DNA of 64,000 bases from Serratia sp. DD3 (GCF_000496755.2 NZ_AYKS02000123.1:62001-126000), one strand, 5' to 3'. Counted from the first letter of the stretch, positions 1 to 9,507 are shown. Notes: generated by a model not told the origin, from the letters alone. Made by a program: numbers and translations.

Positions 1-241
1 CTTGGTCACTCATCGGGTGACCAAAACGTTCCTGCCAGCGGCTATCTACCGATGGCAAACGCCCTAAAGCGGTAATATGAGCGCGTTTTGCTAGCCCCAT
101 CGGCTGACGGGCTTCATCCAGGCTCACCGGGAAATCATAGGCACGGGAGAAGGCTTCAACAAAGATGGAGGTTGGGGCAAAGGAACCGAAATCGACCACG
201 GTGCCCGCCCAATCCAGGATCAGTGCTTGTACATCAGACAT
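1..241 (-). CDS. phnX: Phosphonoacetaldehyde hydrolase (phosphonatase), 3' part beyond window
   Basis: The first 80 codons are visible. The enzyme hydrolyses phosphonoacetaldehyde to acetaldehyde and phosphate, the last step of AEP breakdown in the cytoplasm. The N-terminus shows the HAD motif LDWAGT with the nucleophile Asp10, and MGLAKRAHI with the Schiff-base lysine Lys52 that is typical of phosphonatases. The start ATG overlaps the end of the upstream lyase gene by 8 bp, so the two are probably translationally coupled in a phnW-pbfA-phnX operon. The identification is firm although the cap and C-terminus are outside the window. Confidence 0.92.
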   Translation of the reverse strand, partial: MSDVQALILDWAGTVVDFGSFAPTSIFVEAFSRAYDFPVSLDEARQPMGLAKRAHITALGRLPSVDSRWQERFGHPMSDQ

Positions 242-1628
242 GGGAATACTCCTGTTCAACGGTGGTTTCAACCTGGCTCAATGCCAGATCAAGAATAGCA
301 ATGGCACGCGCAAGTTCGGCGCGGCTAATGGTGAGCGGTGGTGACAGTTGGATCACATTGCCCTGCGAGACTTTGAAACTGAGCCCAAGTGACAAGCAAC
401 GATAGAGCAGTTGTTCTGCCTCTTTGGTTGCTCGTTCACGGCTTTGGTGGTTACGCACCAGATCAAGCGCCCACAGCAGGCCGGTCCCCCGTACTTGACC
501 GATCAGCGGGTGACGGTGAGCCAACTTGGCTAACTCATCCGCCATAAAGTCCCCATCGGCAACCACCTTGGCGAGAAGCTGTTCCTCGCGGATCACCTCA
601 ATGGTGGCCAAGGCCGCAGCACAACCGATGGGGCTTTTCTCATGGGTATAGTGACCCAGGGAAATCGCCGCCGCCTGATTGAAACGATCACGGGTGATCA
701 AGGCAGCAAAGGGCACGATGCCCCCGCCTAATCCCTTCCCCAGGCAGATGATATCAGGCTCAATACCAAAGTGTTCGAAGCTGAACCAGTGCCCGGTGCG
801 CCCCAGGGCGTTGGGGATCTCATCAACAATCAACAACACACCATGGCGATCGCAAATCTCGCGGATGCGTTGCCAATACGCCTTGGAGGGCACCTGTACA
901 TCGGTATTGCGGATAGGTTCGGCAATAAAGGCACCGATCCCGCCCTCTTTTTCAATCACATATTCAAGGTAATCGGCGTAGTGCAGGTCTTCCCCTTCGC
1001 CACGATACCAAACCCCGCGATAGCGAGTCGGCGGTGGAATACGCTCCACTCCCGCCATCAGCGGCCCCATGCCAGCACGGAAGCAGGCCTCTCCGCCGAC
1101 GGCAATAGCATCAAGGGAGGCACCGTGGAACGCATCCCACAAAGAAACCACTTTGCTGTTGCCGGTAATAAAGCGGGCCAGTTTGAGGGCTATCCCCACC
1201 ACTTCGCTGCCACCAGGGGCAAACAGCACCCGGTTAAGGTCACCAGGGGCCAATTCAGCGAGGGTGCGGGCGCACTCGATAGCGATAGGGTGAGTATAAC
1301 GCCGTGGCACAAATGGCAGTGATGCCAGTTGCTGTTGTACCCGTTTCACCACCTTGGGGTGGCCGTGCCCAAGTTGGTGCACGTTGTTACCATGAAAATC
1401 AAGATATTGCTTACCTGACTGGCTGGTGAGGAGCGCGCCTTCAGCAGCCGTCAGCACATCAAGGCAGGGCGTTGATAGCGCCTGATGGAGAAAGTAGCGG
1501 CTATCTTCAGCCAGGGACTCTTGAGTGGCTGCGCTTTGTTCGGCCCACCACTGCTCCCGGGCCGCACTTTGGTTGATATCCCCTTCCGTGTCCGCCCCAC
1601 CAGCGGGTAGTATCAACGGGTGTTTCAT
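234..1628 (-). CDS. pbfA: Class III PLP enzyme, probable (R)-1-hydroxy-2-aminoethylphosphonate ammonia-lyase
   Basis: This is a 464-residue fold-type I, class III aminotransferase-like protein with the PLP lysine in LGKGLGGG and the upstream acidic motif [13 protein letters not shown]. It lies between phnW and phnX. Family members in this position are known as PbfA, which eliminates ammonia from (R)-1-hydroxy-AEP to give phosphonoacetaldehyde and so widens the substrate range of the PhnWX pathway. The start ATG overlaps the phnW stop as ATGA. The open frame continues upstream of this ATG only as overlap with phnW and is not counted. The substrate is inferred from context and family; an ordinary omega-aminotransferase is the alternative. 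Confidence 0.8.
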   Translation of the reverse strand: MKHPLILPAGGADTEGDINQSAAREQWWAEQSAATQESLAEDSRYFLHQALSTPCLDVLTAAEGALLTSQSGKQYLDFHGNNVHQLGHGHPKVVKRVQQQLASLPFVPRRYTHPIAIECARTLAELAPGDLNRVLFAPGGSEVVGIALKLARFITGNSKVVSLWDAFHGASLDAIAVGGEACFRAGMGPLMAGVERIPPPTRYRGVWYRGEGEDLHYADYLEYVIEKEGGIGAFIAEPIRNTDVQVPSKAYWQRIREICDRHGVLLIVDEIPNALGRTGHWFSFEHFGIEPDIICLGKGLGGGIVPFAALITRDRFNQAAAISLGHYTHEKSPIGCAAALATIEVIREEQLLAKVVADGDFMADELAKLAHRHPLIGQVRGTGLLWALDLVRNHQSRERATKEAEQLLYRCLSLGLSFKVSQGNVIQLSPPLTISRAELARAIAILDLALSQVETTVEQEYSHV

Positions 1629-2770
1629 GCGTTGGCTTCCAGCCAGTAGCTGGCTTGCTGTATCGCCGCCAATAACTGCTGAATTTGCTGTGGGGTGACA
1701 TTGCCGATATTGCCGATGCGAAAACAATCCGCTTTCGAGACTTTGCCTGGATAGATCACAAACCCCTGTGCTTTGAGGCGCTGGTAAAAATCGACAAAAC
1801 GGTAATCGGGATGAGTCGGGGAATAGAAGGCGGTGATAATCGGAGATTGCCACTCCTTGGGCAACAACGGTTCAAAACCGAGCGCCTGCATTCCGGCTAC
1901 CAACGTGTGTTGGTTTTCCTGATAACGTTGATAGCGTGCGCTGACGCCGCCTTCTTCATCCAACTCGCGCAACGCCTGGGCAAAGGCTAATACTGTATGG
2001 GTCGGGGAGGTAAAACGCCATTTCCCCCCCTGTTGTTCCATGGTTTGCCACTGGGCATGAAGGTCAAGAGAGACTGAACGGGCTTTACCGGCACAAGCGG
2101 CCAAGGCGGCGCGACGGGCAATAACAAAACCAAAACCCGGTACGCCCTGAATGCACTTGTTGGCTGAGCTGATAAGAAACTCGACACCAAGCTGGCCGAT
2201 ATCAAAAGGAATGCCGCCAAAGCTGCTCATTGCATCGAGGATCAGGCGGATCCCATGGCGTTGACAGAGGCTGGCAACCTGTTCCAAGGGGTTCAACATA
2301 CCGGTGGTGGTTTCGCAGTGAACCATGGCCAGATGGCTGATTTCAGGGTGCCTTATCAACAGTTCTTCCAGATCCTGCACCTCTGGGCGGGCGGTTTCAC
2401 CACAATCCAGCACCCGATGGTTCAGCCCCAGACATTGAGCCATCTCCACCATCCGGGCACCGTAGGCTCCGTTGTTGACAATCAGCACGCAGTCATCAGC
2501 ACCCAATGCGGACCCCAGTACGCTCTCTACCACATAGCTGCCACTGCCTTGCAGTAATACCGCGCTGTAATCGTTGGCAAATTCCGGGCTGGTTGCCAGG
2601 CGCACCAGTTCACGGCGGATGGGTTCCACCACGCCAAGATTATAATCAGCATCCCAGGTACAGCTGTCTTGTAACATCGCCGCTCGCACGGAAGCCGTGG
2701 TGGACAGAGGGCCCGGGGTCAACAATAGATAATCGACAGCCTCTTGTGTAGGGGGAATATGGGTCATCAT
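1625..2770 (-). CDS. phnW: 2-aminoethylphosphonate--pyruvate transaminase
   Basis: PhnW moves the amino group of AEP to pyruvate, giving phosphonoacetaldehyde and alanine. The 381-residue protein opens with the family-typical [11 protein letters not shown], and the PLP lysine lies in [14 protein letters not shown] chose the ATG at 2770 (second ATG at 2767) because an AGAGAG ribosome site precedes it and the sequence before it is not conserved in character. A PhnR-type palindrome lies 13 bases upstream. It is the first gene of the leftward catabolic operon and overlaps the next gene by 4 bp. Confidence 0.95.
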   Translation of the reverse strand: MMTHIPPTQEAVDYLLLTPGPLSTTASVRAAMLQDSCTWDADYNLGVVEPIRRELVRLATSPEFANDYSAVLLQGSGSYVVESVLGSALGADDCVLIVNNGAYGARMVEMAQCLGLNHRVLDCGETARPEVQDLEELLIRHPEISHLAMVHCETTTGMLNPLEQVASLCQRHGIRLILDAMSSFGGIPFDIGQLGVEFLISSANKCIQGVPGFGFVIARRAALAACAGKARSVSLDLHAQWQTMEQQGGKWRFTSPTHTVLAFAQALRELDEEGGVSARYQRYQENQHTLVAGMQALGFEPLLPKEWQSPIITAFYSPTHPDYRFVDFYQRLKAQGFVIYPGKVSKADCFRIGNIGNVTPQQIQQLLAAIQQASYWLEANA

Positions 2771-2782
2771 TACGCTCTCTTT

Positions 2783-2794
2783 TGGTATAGACCA
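2783..2794. promoter_or_regulatory. Putative PhnR operator 1 (phnW)
   Basis: The perfect-arm palindrome TGGTATAGACCA lies 13 bases before the phnW start. The same TGGT-N4-ACCA form recurs before phnR, phnS and phnT, as expected for a HutC-type GntR regulator. Confidence 0.8.
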
Positions 2795-2918
2795 GAATAA
2801 AGCCATTGTGAGCAACTTATTCGACCAGGTCAAAGGGGGTGCCTATCGTGCAACAAAAAATTCATGTTTCACGCCCTTGATGAGATAAGCTCTCTGTTCC
2901 GGCTTTATTGGTTATTAC

Positions 2919-2930
2919 TGGTCTTGACCA
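2919..2930. promoter_or_regulatory. Putative PhnR operator 2 (phnR)
   Basis: TGGTCTTGACCA lies 15 bases before the phnR start, which suggests autoregulation. It mirrors operator 1 across the 175-bp divergent intergenic region. Confidence 0.75.
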
Positions 2931-2945
2931 ACACCAAGGTTCATC

Positions 2946-3653
2946 ATGACGAAACCGCAATACCTGCAAATCAAAGATGCTCTTATCACCCAGATTCAGG
3001 CCGGGGGATTGGTAGCCAATGACCGCCTCCCCTCCGAGCGGTTGTTGTGCGAACTCTATGGCACCACCCGGGTGACCATCCGCGAAGCATTAGTCCAGTT
3101 GGAGGCTAATGGCCTTATTTATCGGGAAGATCGCCGGGGCTGGTTCGTCACGCCGCCGCGCTTTCAACTCAAACCACGGCATACCTCCAATTTTCACCAG
3201 ATAGTGCGTGAACAGGGCGGTGAACCGCGCACCGAATTGCTGGAAAAGGGCCGTAAAGCTGTTCCACCGTTTCTGCTTAATCGGCTGTTACTCAAGCCAT
3301 TTGACAGTATCTTCCTGCTCAAGCGGCTGCGTTTTGCCAATGAGCGGGCAATCTGTTATTGCGAGAACTACTGCCTGCCTGAACGCGTACCGGGCCTGTT
3401 AGATCTCAATCTCAATGGCAGCTTGACTGAGCTTTACCAGAGCCATTACGGGTTACATTACGCCCGTATGCAGGTGACCTTTTACCCCACGGCGCTACCG
3501 GATGAGGTTGCCAGCCATTTAGGGGCCACGGCGGGGCTACCGGCACTTCGCTTGGAGAGACTTAACTTCGATCAGCATGGGCAGGTACTGGATTTTGACC
3601 TGGAGTATTGGCGTCACGACAGCCTGGAAATTGAAGTGGATACCCAAGATTAA
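2946..3653 (+). CDS. phnR: GntR/HutC-family regulator of phosphonate use
   Basis: This 235-residue regulator has an N-terminal winged helix (about residues 5-70, with [22 protein letters not shown]) followed by a UTRA ligand domain that ends in [17 protein letters not shown]. It is divergent from phnW and upstream of the transporter genes, as PhnR is in Salmonella. Four matching palindromes in the locus support control of both arms. Whether it represses or activates, and which ligand it senses (AEP or a derivative), cannot be read from the sequence. Confidence 0.9.
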   Translation: MTKPQYLQIKDALITQIQAGGLVANDRLPSERLLCELYGTTRVTIREALVQLEANGLIYREDRRGWFVTPPRFQLKPRHTSNFHQIVREQGGEPRTELLEKGRKAVPPFLLNRLLLKPFDSIFLLKRLRFANERAICYCENYCLPERVPGLLDLNLNGSLTELYQSHYGLHYARMQVTFYPTALPDEVASHLGATAGLPALRLERLNFDQHGQVLDFDLEYWRHDSLEIEVDTQD

Positions 3654-3723
3654 ACGCATCAAGTTGTCATATTGACGTCACGGGGGTGTCATAAAGATCC
3701 CCTAATCTTTCTCCCATATCATC

Positions 3724-3735
3724 TGGTTTATACCA
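3724..3735. promoter_or_regulatory. Putative PhnR operator 3 (phnS)
   Basis: TGGTTTATACCA lies 17 bases before the phnS start codon. It has the same arms as operators 1, 2 and 4. Confidence 0.75.
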
Positions 3736-3752
3736 ATTTTGCTGGAGAAAAC

Positions 3753-4772
3753 ATGAAACCGATAACTTCTTTGCTCATCACCTCGCTGATTGCCGGTATC
3801 GCTGCACCGGCAGTGGCTAATACCGATCTGACTGTCTATACCGCCTTCGAGCCCGAGCAACTGGCTGAATTAAAAAGCGCTTTCGAACAGCAACACCCGG
3901 ATATAAATATTAAGTGGGTGCGCGATTCTACTGGGGTGGTTACGGCGCGCTTGTTGGCAGAAAAAGCGCAACCTAAAGCCGACGCAGTATGGGGGCTGGC
4001 CGCCACCAGCCTGATGCAACTCGATCAACAGCAAATGCTGGCAGGGTATGCCCCTAAAGGGTTGGAGAAACTGGATAGCCGTTTCCGTGACGACAAGGCA
4101 CAACCTCACTGGATTGGGCTGGATGCCTTTTTCAGCGCCATTTGCTTTAACGAGGTAGAGGCTAAAAAACAAGGGATCCCTGCCCCAGAAAGTTGGGCTG
4201 ACCTCACTAAGCCTATCTACAAGGGTAAAGTGATCATGCCTAATCCCAGCTCTTCGGGTACTGGCTTCCTGAGCGTCGCAGGTTGGTTACAGACCATGGG
4301 GGAACAGCAAGGCTGGCAGTTTATGAATGACCTGCACCAGAATATCAGCCGTTATACCCATTCAGGTTCAGCACCTTGTAAACTGGCGGCCAGCGGTGAA
4401 ACGGTGGTCGGTATCTCGTTTGATTTCCCTGCTGCGAGCCTTAAGGCTAAAGGCGCCCCCATTGAAGTGATCTTCCCCAAAGAAGGCTCCGGTTGGGATA
4501 TGGAAGCCGCCGCTATCATCAAAGGCACCAGCAAGTTGCAAGCCGCGCAGCAGTTGCTGGATTTCGCGGCAACAGAACAGGCTAACAGGCTGTATAACAA
4601 GTCGTTCGCTGTGGTTGCCATCCCACAGGTGGCACAAGCTCGGCCAGGTTACCCGGCTGATATCAACAGCCAGATGATCAAGAATGATTTTGCCTGGGCG
4701 GCCCGTGAGCGTGACAATATACTGACCCGCTGGAACTCTAACTTCTCTGGCAAGACTGAAGCTAAAAAATAA
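3753..4772 (+). CDS. phnS: Periplasmic binding protein of the AEP ABC importer
   Basis: This 339-residue solute-binding protein resembles the iron(III)/2-aminoethylphosphonate group. The ATG at 3753 follows a good site (TGGAGAA) and gives a clear signal peptide, MKPITSLLITSL through APAVA, cleaved about residue 22. The mature part begins TDLTVYTAFEPEQ, as in PhnS2-type proteins. It delivers AEP to the PhnT/permease complex encoded just downstream. An open extension to 3672 lacks these signals. The specificity is inferred from the surrounding degradation genes. Confidence 0.88.
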   Translation: MKPITSLLITSLIAGIAAPAVANTDLTVYTAFEPEQLAELKSAFEQQHPDINIKWVRDSTGVVTARLLAEKAQPKADAVWGLAATSLMQLDQQQMLAGYAPKGLEKLDSRFRDDKAQPHWIGLDAFFSAICFNEVEAKKQGIPAPESWADLTKPIYKGKVIMPNPSSSGTGFLSVAGWLQTMGEQQGWQFMNDLHQNISRYTHSGSAPCKLAASGETVVGISFDFPAASLKAKGAPIEVIFPKEGSGWDMEAAAIIKGTSKLQAAQQLLDFAATEQANRLYNKSFAVVAIPQVAQARPGYPADINSQMIKNDFAWAARERDNILTRWNSNFSGKTEAKK

Positions 4773-4895
4773 GCGGGTTGTTACCGCACAGGCTGACCAT
4801 CGTCGGTCTGTGCTGGTTGTCTTCCCCTTGGTTAGTCGCGCCTTAATCAGCTTGTCACTGTTTATTCATGGCATCGTCATATTTCAACGCTAAAT

Positions 4896-4907
4896 TGGTA
4901 TAGACCA
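4896..4907. promoter_or_regulatory. Putative PhnR operator 4 (phnT)
   Basis: TGGTATAGACCA, identical to operator 1, lies 21 bases before phnT in the 156-bp gap after phnS. It suggests that phnT and the permease have their own regulated promoter. Confidence 0.78.
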
Positions 4908-4928
4908 AAAATAGCCGCGAGCCTTGTC

Positions 4929-5993
4929 ATGACCCAGCCCTATCTGGATATCAAACACCTTAACAAACACTTCAAGGCCTTTCAGGCACTCAAAGATATC
5001 TCCCTGACCGTAAAGAAAGGGGAGTTTGTCTGTTTTCTCGGCCCCTCCGGGTGTGGAAAAACCACCTTATTACGGGCTATCGCCGGGCTTGATCTGCCAG
5101 ACAGCGGTGAAATCTGGCAAGGGGGGTGCGATATTTCACAGCTCCCTCCGCAGAGACGGGATTTTGGCATTGTATTCCAGTCTTATGCCCTGTTCCCTAA
5201 TCTAACAGTGGCGGAGAACATTGCGTTTGGGTTGCGAAATCAAGGGCTCGATAGTCAGGTAGTAAAAGAGCGGGTGGAGCATTGGCTCGCCTTGATTGGC
5301 CTTGGTGCGCAGTCGAATAAATATCCAAGCCAAATCTCAGGTGGCCAACAACAGCGAGTGGCTTTAGCCAGGGCTTTGGCTTTATCCCCGGGGTTATTGC
5401 TACTGGATGAACCCCTAAGTGCCCTCGATGCGCTGGTACGTACTCATCTGCGTAGTGAAATTCGTGCCCTGCAACAACGGTTGGGGATCACCACAATTAT
5501 GGTGACTCACGATCAGGAAGAAGCGCTCACTATGGCAGACCGCATTGTGGTGATGGAACATGGCACCATTGTGCAAGTCGGGACGCCGCAGGAGATCTAC
5601 CACCATCCCGCAAGCCGTTTTGTTGCCAGCTTTGTTGGCAGTATGAACTTTCTCGATACGCAGGTACTCAATGCTCAGCAGGTGCGTCTTAACGAGCAGC
5701 CGCTGCCGCTGACCAATCATGCCGCTGCAGGCAGTACGTTGCAGGTGGCTATCCGCCCTGAAGCTATCAGCCTGGCCCCACCAGCGCAGCAAGGGCTACA
5801 AGCCAGGATTGAGCAAGTGGAGTTTCTCGGTTCTGCCCAGCGGTTGATCTGCCTGGCCGATACGCTAATGGGCCCCCAGCGGCTGCTGGTACAACTCTCT
5901 AACGATGAAGGTCAAGACTGGCGCAGTGGCATGGCGTGCTCTCTGCACTGGCCCACCAGTGCTATGCAACCTTTTTATGGGAAAGCCGCATGA
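4929..5993 (+). CDS. phnT: ATP-binding subunit of the AEP ABC importer
   Basis: This 354-residue ABC ATPase has Walker A GPSGCGKTT near residue 38, the signature SGGQQQR, Walker B LLLLDEP and the H-loop MVTHD. It ends in a TOBE-like C-terminal domain that contains VAIRPEAI. It energises phosphonate uptake at the inner membrane. Its stop codon overlaps the permease start as ATGA, so the two subunits are co-translated. It belongs to the spermidine/iron/AEP importer group. Confidence 0.9.
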   Translation: MTQPYLDIKHLNKHFKAFQALKDISLTVKKGEFVCFLGPSGCGKTTLLRAIAGLDLPDSGEIWQGGCDISQLPPQRRDFGIVFQSYALFPNLTVAENIAFGLRNQGLDSQVVKERVEHWLALIGLGAQSNKYPSQISGGQQQRVALARALALSPGLLLLDEPLSALDALVRTHLRSEIRALQQRLGITTIMVTHDQEEALTMADRIVVMEHGTIVQVGTPQEIYHHPASRFVASFVGSMNFLDTQVLNAQQVRLNEQPLPLTNHAAAGSTLQVAIRPEAISLAPPAQQGLQARIEQVEFLGSAQRLICLADTLMGPQRLLVQLSNDEGQDWRSGMACSLHWPTSAMQPFYGKAA

Positions 5994-7708
5994 CACAGCA
6001 TCTTGTTACCACCGTTCCTCGTTATTCAATCTGGCAACGGTTATGGGGTAGTTGGAGCCGCGATAAGGGCCTACAGTTGATTCTGTTGCTACTGGGGATT
6101 GCCTTGTTCGCAGGTGGGCTGCTGTTCCCGGTGCTCGCCATGCTGCAAAAAAGCCTGCAAGACAGTGACGGTAGCTGGGTCGGCTTTGCCAACTTCCGTC
6201 ATTATCTTTCCACCCCATCGCTGGGGCGTACCATCAGTAATACCCTTTCGCTTGGCTTGAGCATTACGCTATTGGTGGTCACTGTCGCCTTTGGTTATGC
6301 CTATGCGCTGACCCGTACTTGCATGCCCGGGAAATCCCTGTTCCGCTTGATTGCTCTTATTCCTCTCCTGATGCCCTCATTGTTACCGGCTATCAGTCTG
6401 GTTTACTGGTTTGGTAACCAGGGGATTGCCAAAGGGTTACTGGGTGATGCGAGCATCTATGGCCCCATTGGTATCGTGATGGGCCTCAGTTTTTGGTGCT
6501 TTCCTCATGCCTTGATGATTCTTATTACCGCTCTCAGTCATAGTGATGCACGCCTTTACGAGGCGGCCAAGGTGCTCGGTAGCCCTGCCTGGCGAACCTT
6601 TTTCACCGTGACGTTGCCCGCTGCTCGCTATGGTTTGCTCAGTGCGGCGATTGCCGTTTTCACGCTCACTATCTGTGACTTCGGGGTGGCGAAAGTTATC
6701 GGCGGGCAGTTTAGTGTGTTGGCGACGGATATCTATATCCAGGTTGTCGGGCTGCAAAACTTTTCACTGGGTGCGGTGACCAGCGTCATCCTTTTGCTGC
6801 CAGCGCTATTGAGCTTTGCCCTGGAGCACCGGGTGCGCAGTAAGATGCAGGAACAAAGTAATAGCCGGTCAGTTCCCTATCAACCAGCACCACATCGCTT
6901 GCGGGACTTACTGGCTCTGCTTTGGTGCAGCCTGTGGGCGCTGCTGTTTTTCGCCCTGGTGGGGATGGCCATCTATGGATCGCTGGTACAGTTCTGGCCT
7001 TATAAACTCAATTTGACGTTAGATCACTACGCCTTTAACAGTAATAGTGTTTATGGCTGGCAACCCTTTATCAATACGCTAAAACTGGGGGCGCTCACGG
7101 CCATCAGTGGAACGGTTATCATCATGGTCATCGCCTGGGTGCAAGAGAAAGGGCAGTATTTCGCCCCGTTGCGCCACCTCATCCACCTGCTTGCCATGCT
7201 TTCGCTGGCAGTACCCGGGCTGGTGCTGGGGTTGGGCTATATCTTCTTTTTTAACCGTGCTGACAGTTTGCTAAGTGCTCTATACGGTACTTTGCCGTTG
7301 ATGGTGCTCTCTTGTGTGATCCACTACTACACAGTGGGCCATATGACCGCGCTGACCAGCCTGAAGCAGTTACCGAAAGAGCTGGAGCTGGTTGCCATCT
7401 CTTTGCGTATTTCGCAGTGGAAAACATTCTGGCGGATCACCCTGCCAGCCTCACTGCCTGCTTTATTGGAGATCTTCATCTACTTGTTTGTTAACGCCAT
7501 GACCACCACCTCGGCGGTGATCTTCCTCTACTCCAGCGACACGGTGTTGGCTTCGGTTGCGGTGCTGAATATGGAGGATTCCGGGGATACCGCCACCGCG
7601 GCCGCCATGGCAACGTTGATCTTGCTGGCAGCGGCTACGGTTAAGCTTATTCAGCTTGGCCTCAGCCGCGCACTGTTGGAAAGAACTCAGCGCTGGCGCC
7701 AGAGTTAA
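5990..7708 (+). CDS. phnU: Fused double-domain permease of the AEP ABC importer
   Basis: This 572-residue membrane protein has two binding-protein-dependent permease domains in one chain. Each carries an EAA-type loop: LYEAAKVLGSPAWRTFFTV in the first half and ELELVAISLRISQWKTFWRI in the second. In Salmonella the two permeases are separate genes (phnU, phnV); here one chain should form the whole channel with a PhnT dimer. I took the ATG at 5990 because it overlaps the phnT stop. The fused form is known for PhnU2/iron-type importers, so the fusion is not itself new. Confidence 0.88.
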   Translation: MTQHLVTTVPRYSIWQRLWGSWSRDKGLQLILLLLGIALFAGGLLFPVLAMLQKSLQDSDGSWVGFANFRHYLSTPSLGRTISNTLSLGLSITLLVVTVAFGYAYALTRTCMPGKSLFRLIALIPLLMPSLLPAISLVYWFGNQGIAKGLLGDASIYGPIGIVMGLSFWCFPHALMILITALSHSDARLYEAAKVLGSPAWRTFFTVTLPAARYGLLSAAIAVFTLTICDFGVAKVIGGQFSVLATDIYIQVVGLQNFSLGAVTSVILLLPALLSFALEHRVRSKMQEQSNSRSVPYQPAPHRLRDLLALLWCSLWALLFFALVGMAIYGSLVQFWPYKLNLTLDHYAFNSNSVYGWQPFINTLKLGALTAISGTVIIMVIAWVQEKGQYFAPLRHLIHLLAMLSLAVPGLVLGLGYIFFFNRADSLLSALYGTLPLMVLSCVIHYYTVGHMTALTSLKQLPKELELVAISLRISQWKTFWRITLPASLPALLEIFIYLFVNAMTTTSAVIFLYSSDTVLASVAVLNMEDSGDTATAAAMATLILLAAATVKLIQLGLSRALLERTQRWRQS

Positions 7709-7741
7709 GAGATAAAAGATAAGAGTTAAGAGATAAGAGAT

Positions 7742-7769
7742 CCGCGAGAGTGAGGTTCCCCTCTCGCGG
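7742..7769. terminator. Hairpin after the phosphonate operon
   Basis: CCGCGAGAG and CTCTCGCGG form a 9-bp stem with a 10-base loop, 34 bases after the permease stop. There is no T-run, so it may be a Rho-dependent end or an mRNA-stabilising hairpin. A purine-rich run of repeated TAAGAGATAA-like units (7705-7740) precedes it. Nothing else is recognised between here and 7995. Confidence 0.5.
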
Positions 7770-7995
7770 CATCGGCGGGAAAGGCATCAACGGTAAGACT
7801 AAACTAACCTCCTTTATCGGGTAATACGCGCAATAAAGCACACATTATGCTTAACCAATAAAAAACGGCAGTGGTAGGCTTGGCACGTGTTTTTAGCAAA
7901 ACCCGAATAACCCGACTTCAGCGGTAGAAACGTTTGAGCATCGCCAAGATTTTCGCAGCTTGATTGGCGACGGGTATAGATAAGGAATATTTAAG

Positions 7996-8826
7996 ATGAA
8001 AGAAGTATACAAAGGAATGACTCGCGAGCAATTAGATGCTGCATACAATAATACTAAAGCCGTTAAAAACTTTGCCGAGCTACTAGGTGAGTTTCAGGCC
8101 AGAAGCAAAAAATTATATTCAGAAAAGAGCTCACAAAGAAACATACCTTATCACTCATCCCCAAGAACCACCTTCGACTACTTCCCTGCCGACAAAAAAG
8201 GGTGCCCTACCTTTATTTTTATCCACGGCGGCTATTGGCAGAACTGTAACAAAGAGGATTTTGCCTTTATTGCCAACGGCATTTTAAATGCAGGGATTAA
8301 TGTTATTCTCGCCGAATACACTTTAGCGCCCGATGCATCAATGACACAAATAGTTAGCGAGATTGGCCTACTCTTAGATTACCTCCATCAGCATCGTGCT
8401 GAATTTAATATTACCCAAGGTAAAGTCTGTCTTGGTGGCCATTCCGCTGGCGGCCATTTAACCGCTATTCACCGCAGCCACCCGCTGATTTCACATTCCA
8501 TGCCAATCAGCGCGTTGATTGATTTACAACCTATCAGCCTATGCTGGTTGAATGAGAAACTAGCATTAACCGGTGAAGAGATAGAGAAATACAGCCCCAT
8601 CAATAAACTCACCCAAGGTGGACCAACCGCTGTTCATGTTGGTGGTGGGGAGTTACCTGAGCTGATAAGGCATTCTCAAGAGCTCTATGACGGGCTTAAG
8701 GCTATTGGGTGTGATGTCACCTATCAAGAAGTGGGTCACGATGACCATTTTACTCAGTTGTATGAATTTGAACGCGCGGATGGTCTGTTGGTTAACTCAT
8801 TGCAGGCGTTGTTCGAAAAAGCCTGA
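7996..8826 (+). CDS. Alpha/beta hydrolase of the kynurenine-formamidase-like group
   Basis: This 276-residue cytoplasmic alpha/beta hydrolase has the oxyanion motif HGGYW, the nucleophile elbow GGHSAGGH and a late GHDDHF that supplies the catalytic histidine. These are features of arylformamidase/BD-FAE-type esterases. The gene stands alone between the phosphonate locus and cpxP, is richer in A/T than its neighbours, and no tryptophan-degradation genes are near. The substrate is therefore unknown; a formamidase or small-ester hydrolase is likely. Confidence 0.7.
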   Translation: MKEVYKGMTREQLDAAYNNTKAVKNFAELLGEFQARSKKLYSEKSSQRNIPYHSSPRTTFDYFPADKKGCPTFIFIHGGYWQNCNKEDFAFIANGILNAGINVILAEYTLAPDASMTQIVSEIGLLLDYLHQHRAEFNITQGKVCLGGHSAGGHLTAIHRSHPLISHSMPISALIDLQPISLCWLNEKLALTGEEIEKYSPINKLTQGGPTAVHVGGGELPELIRHSQELYDGLKAIGCDVTYQEVGHDDHFTQLYEFERADGLLVNSLQALFEKA

Positions 8827-8871
8827 CCGATGATTTTATTAAATAAATAGGAATATTGACTGACGCCGGAT

Positions 8872-8929
8872 AAAAAAAGCCCCGCCATTACGACGGGGAA
8901 AATAGGGATGGTATTATGGCAAGGAAAAA
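8872..8929 (-). ncRNA. cpxQ: CpxQ sRNA from the cpxP 3' UTR
   Basis: Read on the minus strand, the 3' UTR of cpxP starts TTTTTCCTTGCCATA, continues through ACCATCCC and ends in a CCCCG...CGGGG hairpin with a T7 tail. This matches the layout and seed (UUUUCCUUGCCAU) of the Hfq-bound CpxQ, about 58 nt long, which RNase E cuts from cpxP mRNA in E. coli and Salmonella. It represses inner-membrane protein mRNAs under envelope stress. Assignment is from remembered sequence; the 5' end is set by analogy. Confidence 0.8.
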
Positions 8930-8950
8930 CAGGGTTTACTCAGTCGTACT

Positions 8951-9412
8951 CTACTTCTGGGCAGAAGTTCCTTGTAAACCAGAAATATGCTGCATACGTT
9001 GCTGATGTTTCTGGTCTAAAACATTTTTTTGCTCTGGTGTCAGCAGGTTATACATTTGGTTGCGTATCCGGGCCAATTCGACCTGGTGTTTTACCTGCTG
9101 ATGAACCATTTTTTCCGCCTGGTCGTGCACGGCGGCTTCATCAAATTTATTTGCCGTCACCAGTTTATACATGGTGTCTATTTCTACTACATTAACCCCT
9201 GGCGGGTCGTCATGACCCTGGCGCATTAAGTCGCGCATTTGCTGGCGTTGCTGTTCAGTAAGGTCAACGCCATCAAATATGTGATTCTGACCTGAGGTTC
9301 CAAGTAAAAAGTCATCAACATAAGGCAGGTCAGTTTTCGGTGCAGCAAAAGCAGGAGTGCTAGAACCTATCACTAGCATTGATGCCATAACCACTGCGCC
9401 TACCTTAAACAT
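8951..9412 (-). CDS. cpxP: Periplasmic Cpx pathway inhibitor and chaperone
   Basis: This 153-residue protein has a signal peptide (MFKVGAVVMASMLV to PAFA) and the two LTxxQ motifs typical of CpxP/Spy (DLTEQQRQQM, LLTPEQ). It binds the CpxA sensor domain to keep the pathway off and carries misfolded proteins to DegP. The start has a GAGGAG ribosome site. It is divergent from cpxRA, with a perfect CpxR box between them, and its 3' UTR encodes CpxQ. Confidence 0.95.
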   Translation of the reverse strand: MFKVGAVVMASMLVIGSSTPAFAAPKTDLPYVDDFLLGTSGQNHIFDGVDLTEQQRQQMRDLMRQGHDDPPGVNVVEIDTMYKLVTANKFDEAAVHDQAEKMVHQQVKHQVELARIRNQMYNLLTPEQKNVLDQKHQQRMQHISGLQGTSAQK

Positions 9413-9492
9413 TTGAGCTCCTCGCGCTTTCTGACTTTGCGAATCAACGAAGAGCAGTGTATCGCCGTACCTGCAAACATGCGTCAGTGCAT

Positions 9493-9507
9493 GTAAAACT
9501 ACGTAAA
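9493..9507. promoter_or_regulatory. CpxR box in the cpxP-cpxR intergenic region
   Basis: GTAAA-ACTAC-GTAAA is a perfect match to the CpxR consensus GTAAA-N5-GTAAA. It lies 81 bases upstream of cpxP and 54 upstream of cpxR, and is placed to induce both arms. Confidence 0.9.

Noticed and set aside
771..1322. Plus-strand open frame of 183 codons inside pbfA
   Set aside because: It is antisense to a clearly conserved PLP enzyme and has no recognisable domain.
1629..1853. N-terminal extension of the PbfA frame upstream of 1628
   Set aside because: It overlaps phnW in another frame; the ATG at 1628 forms the ATGA junction and begins the homologous part.
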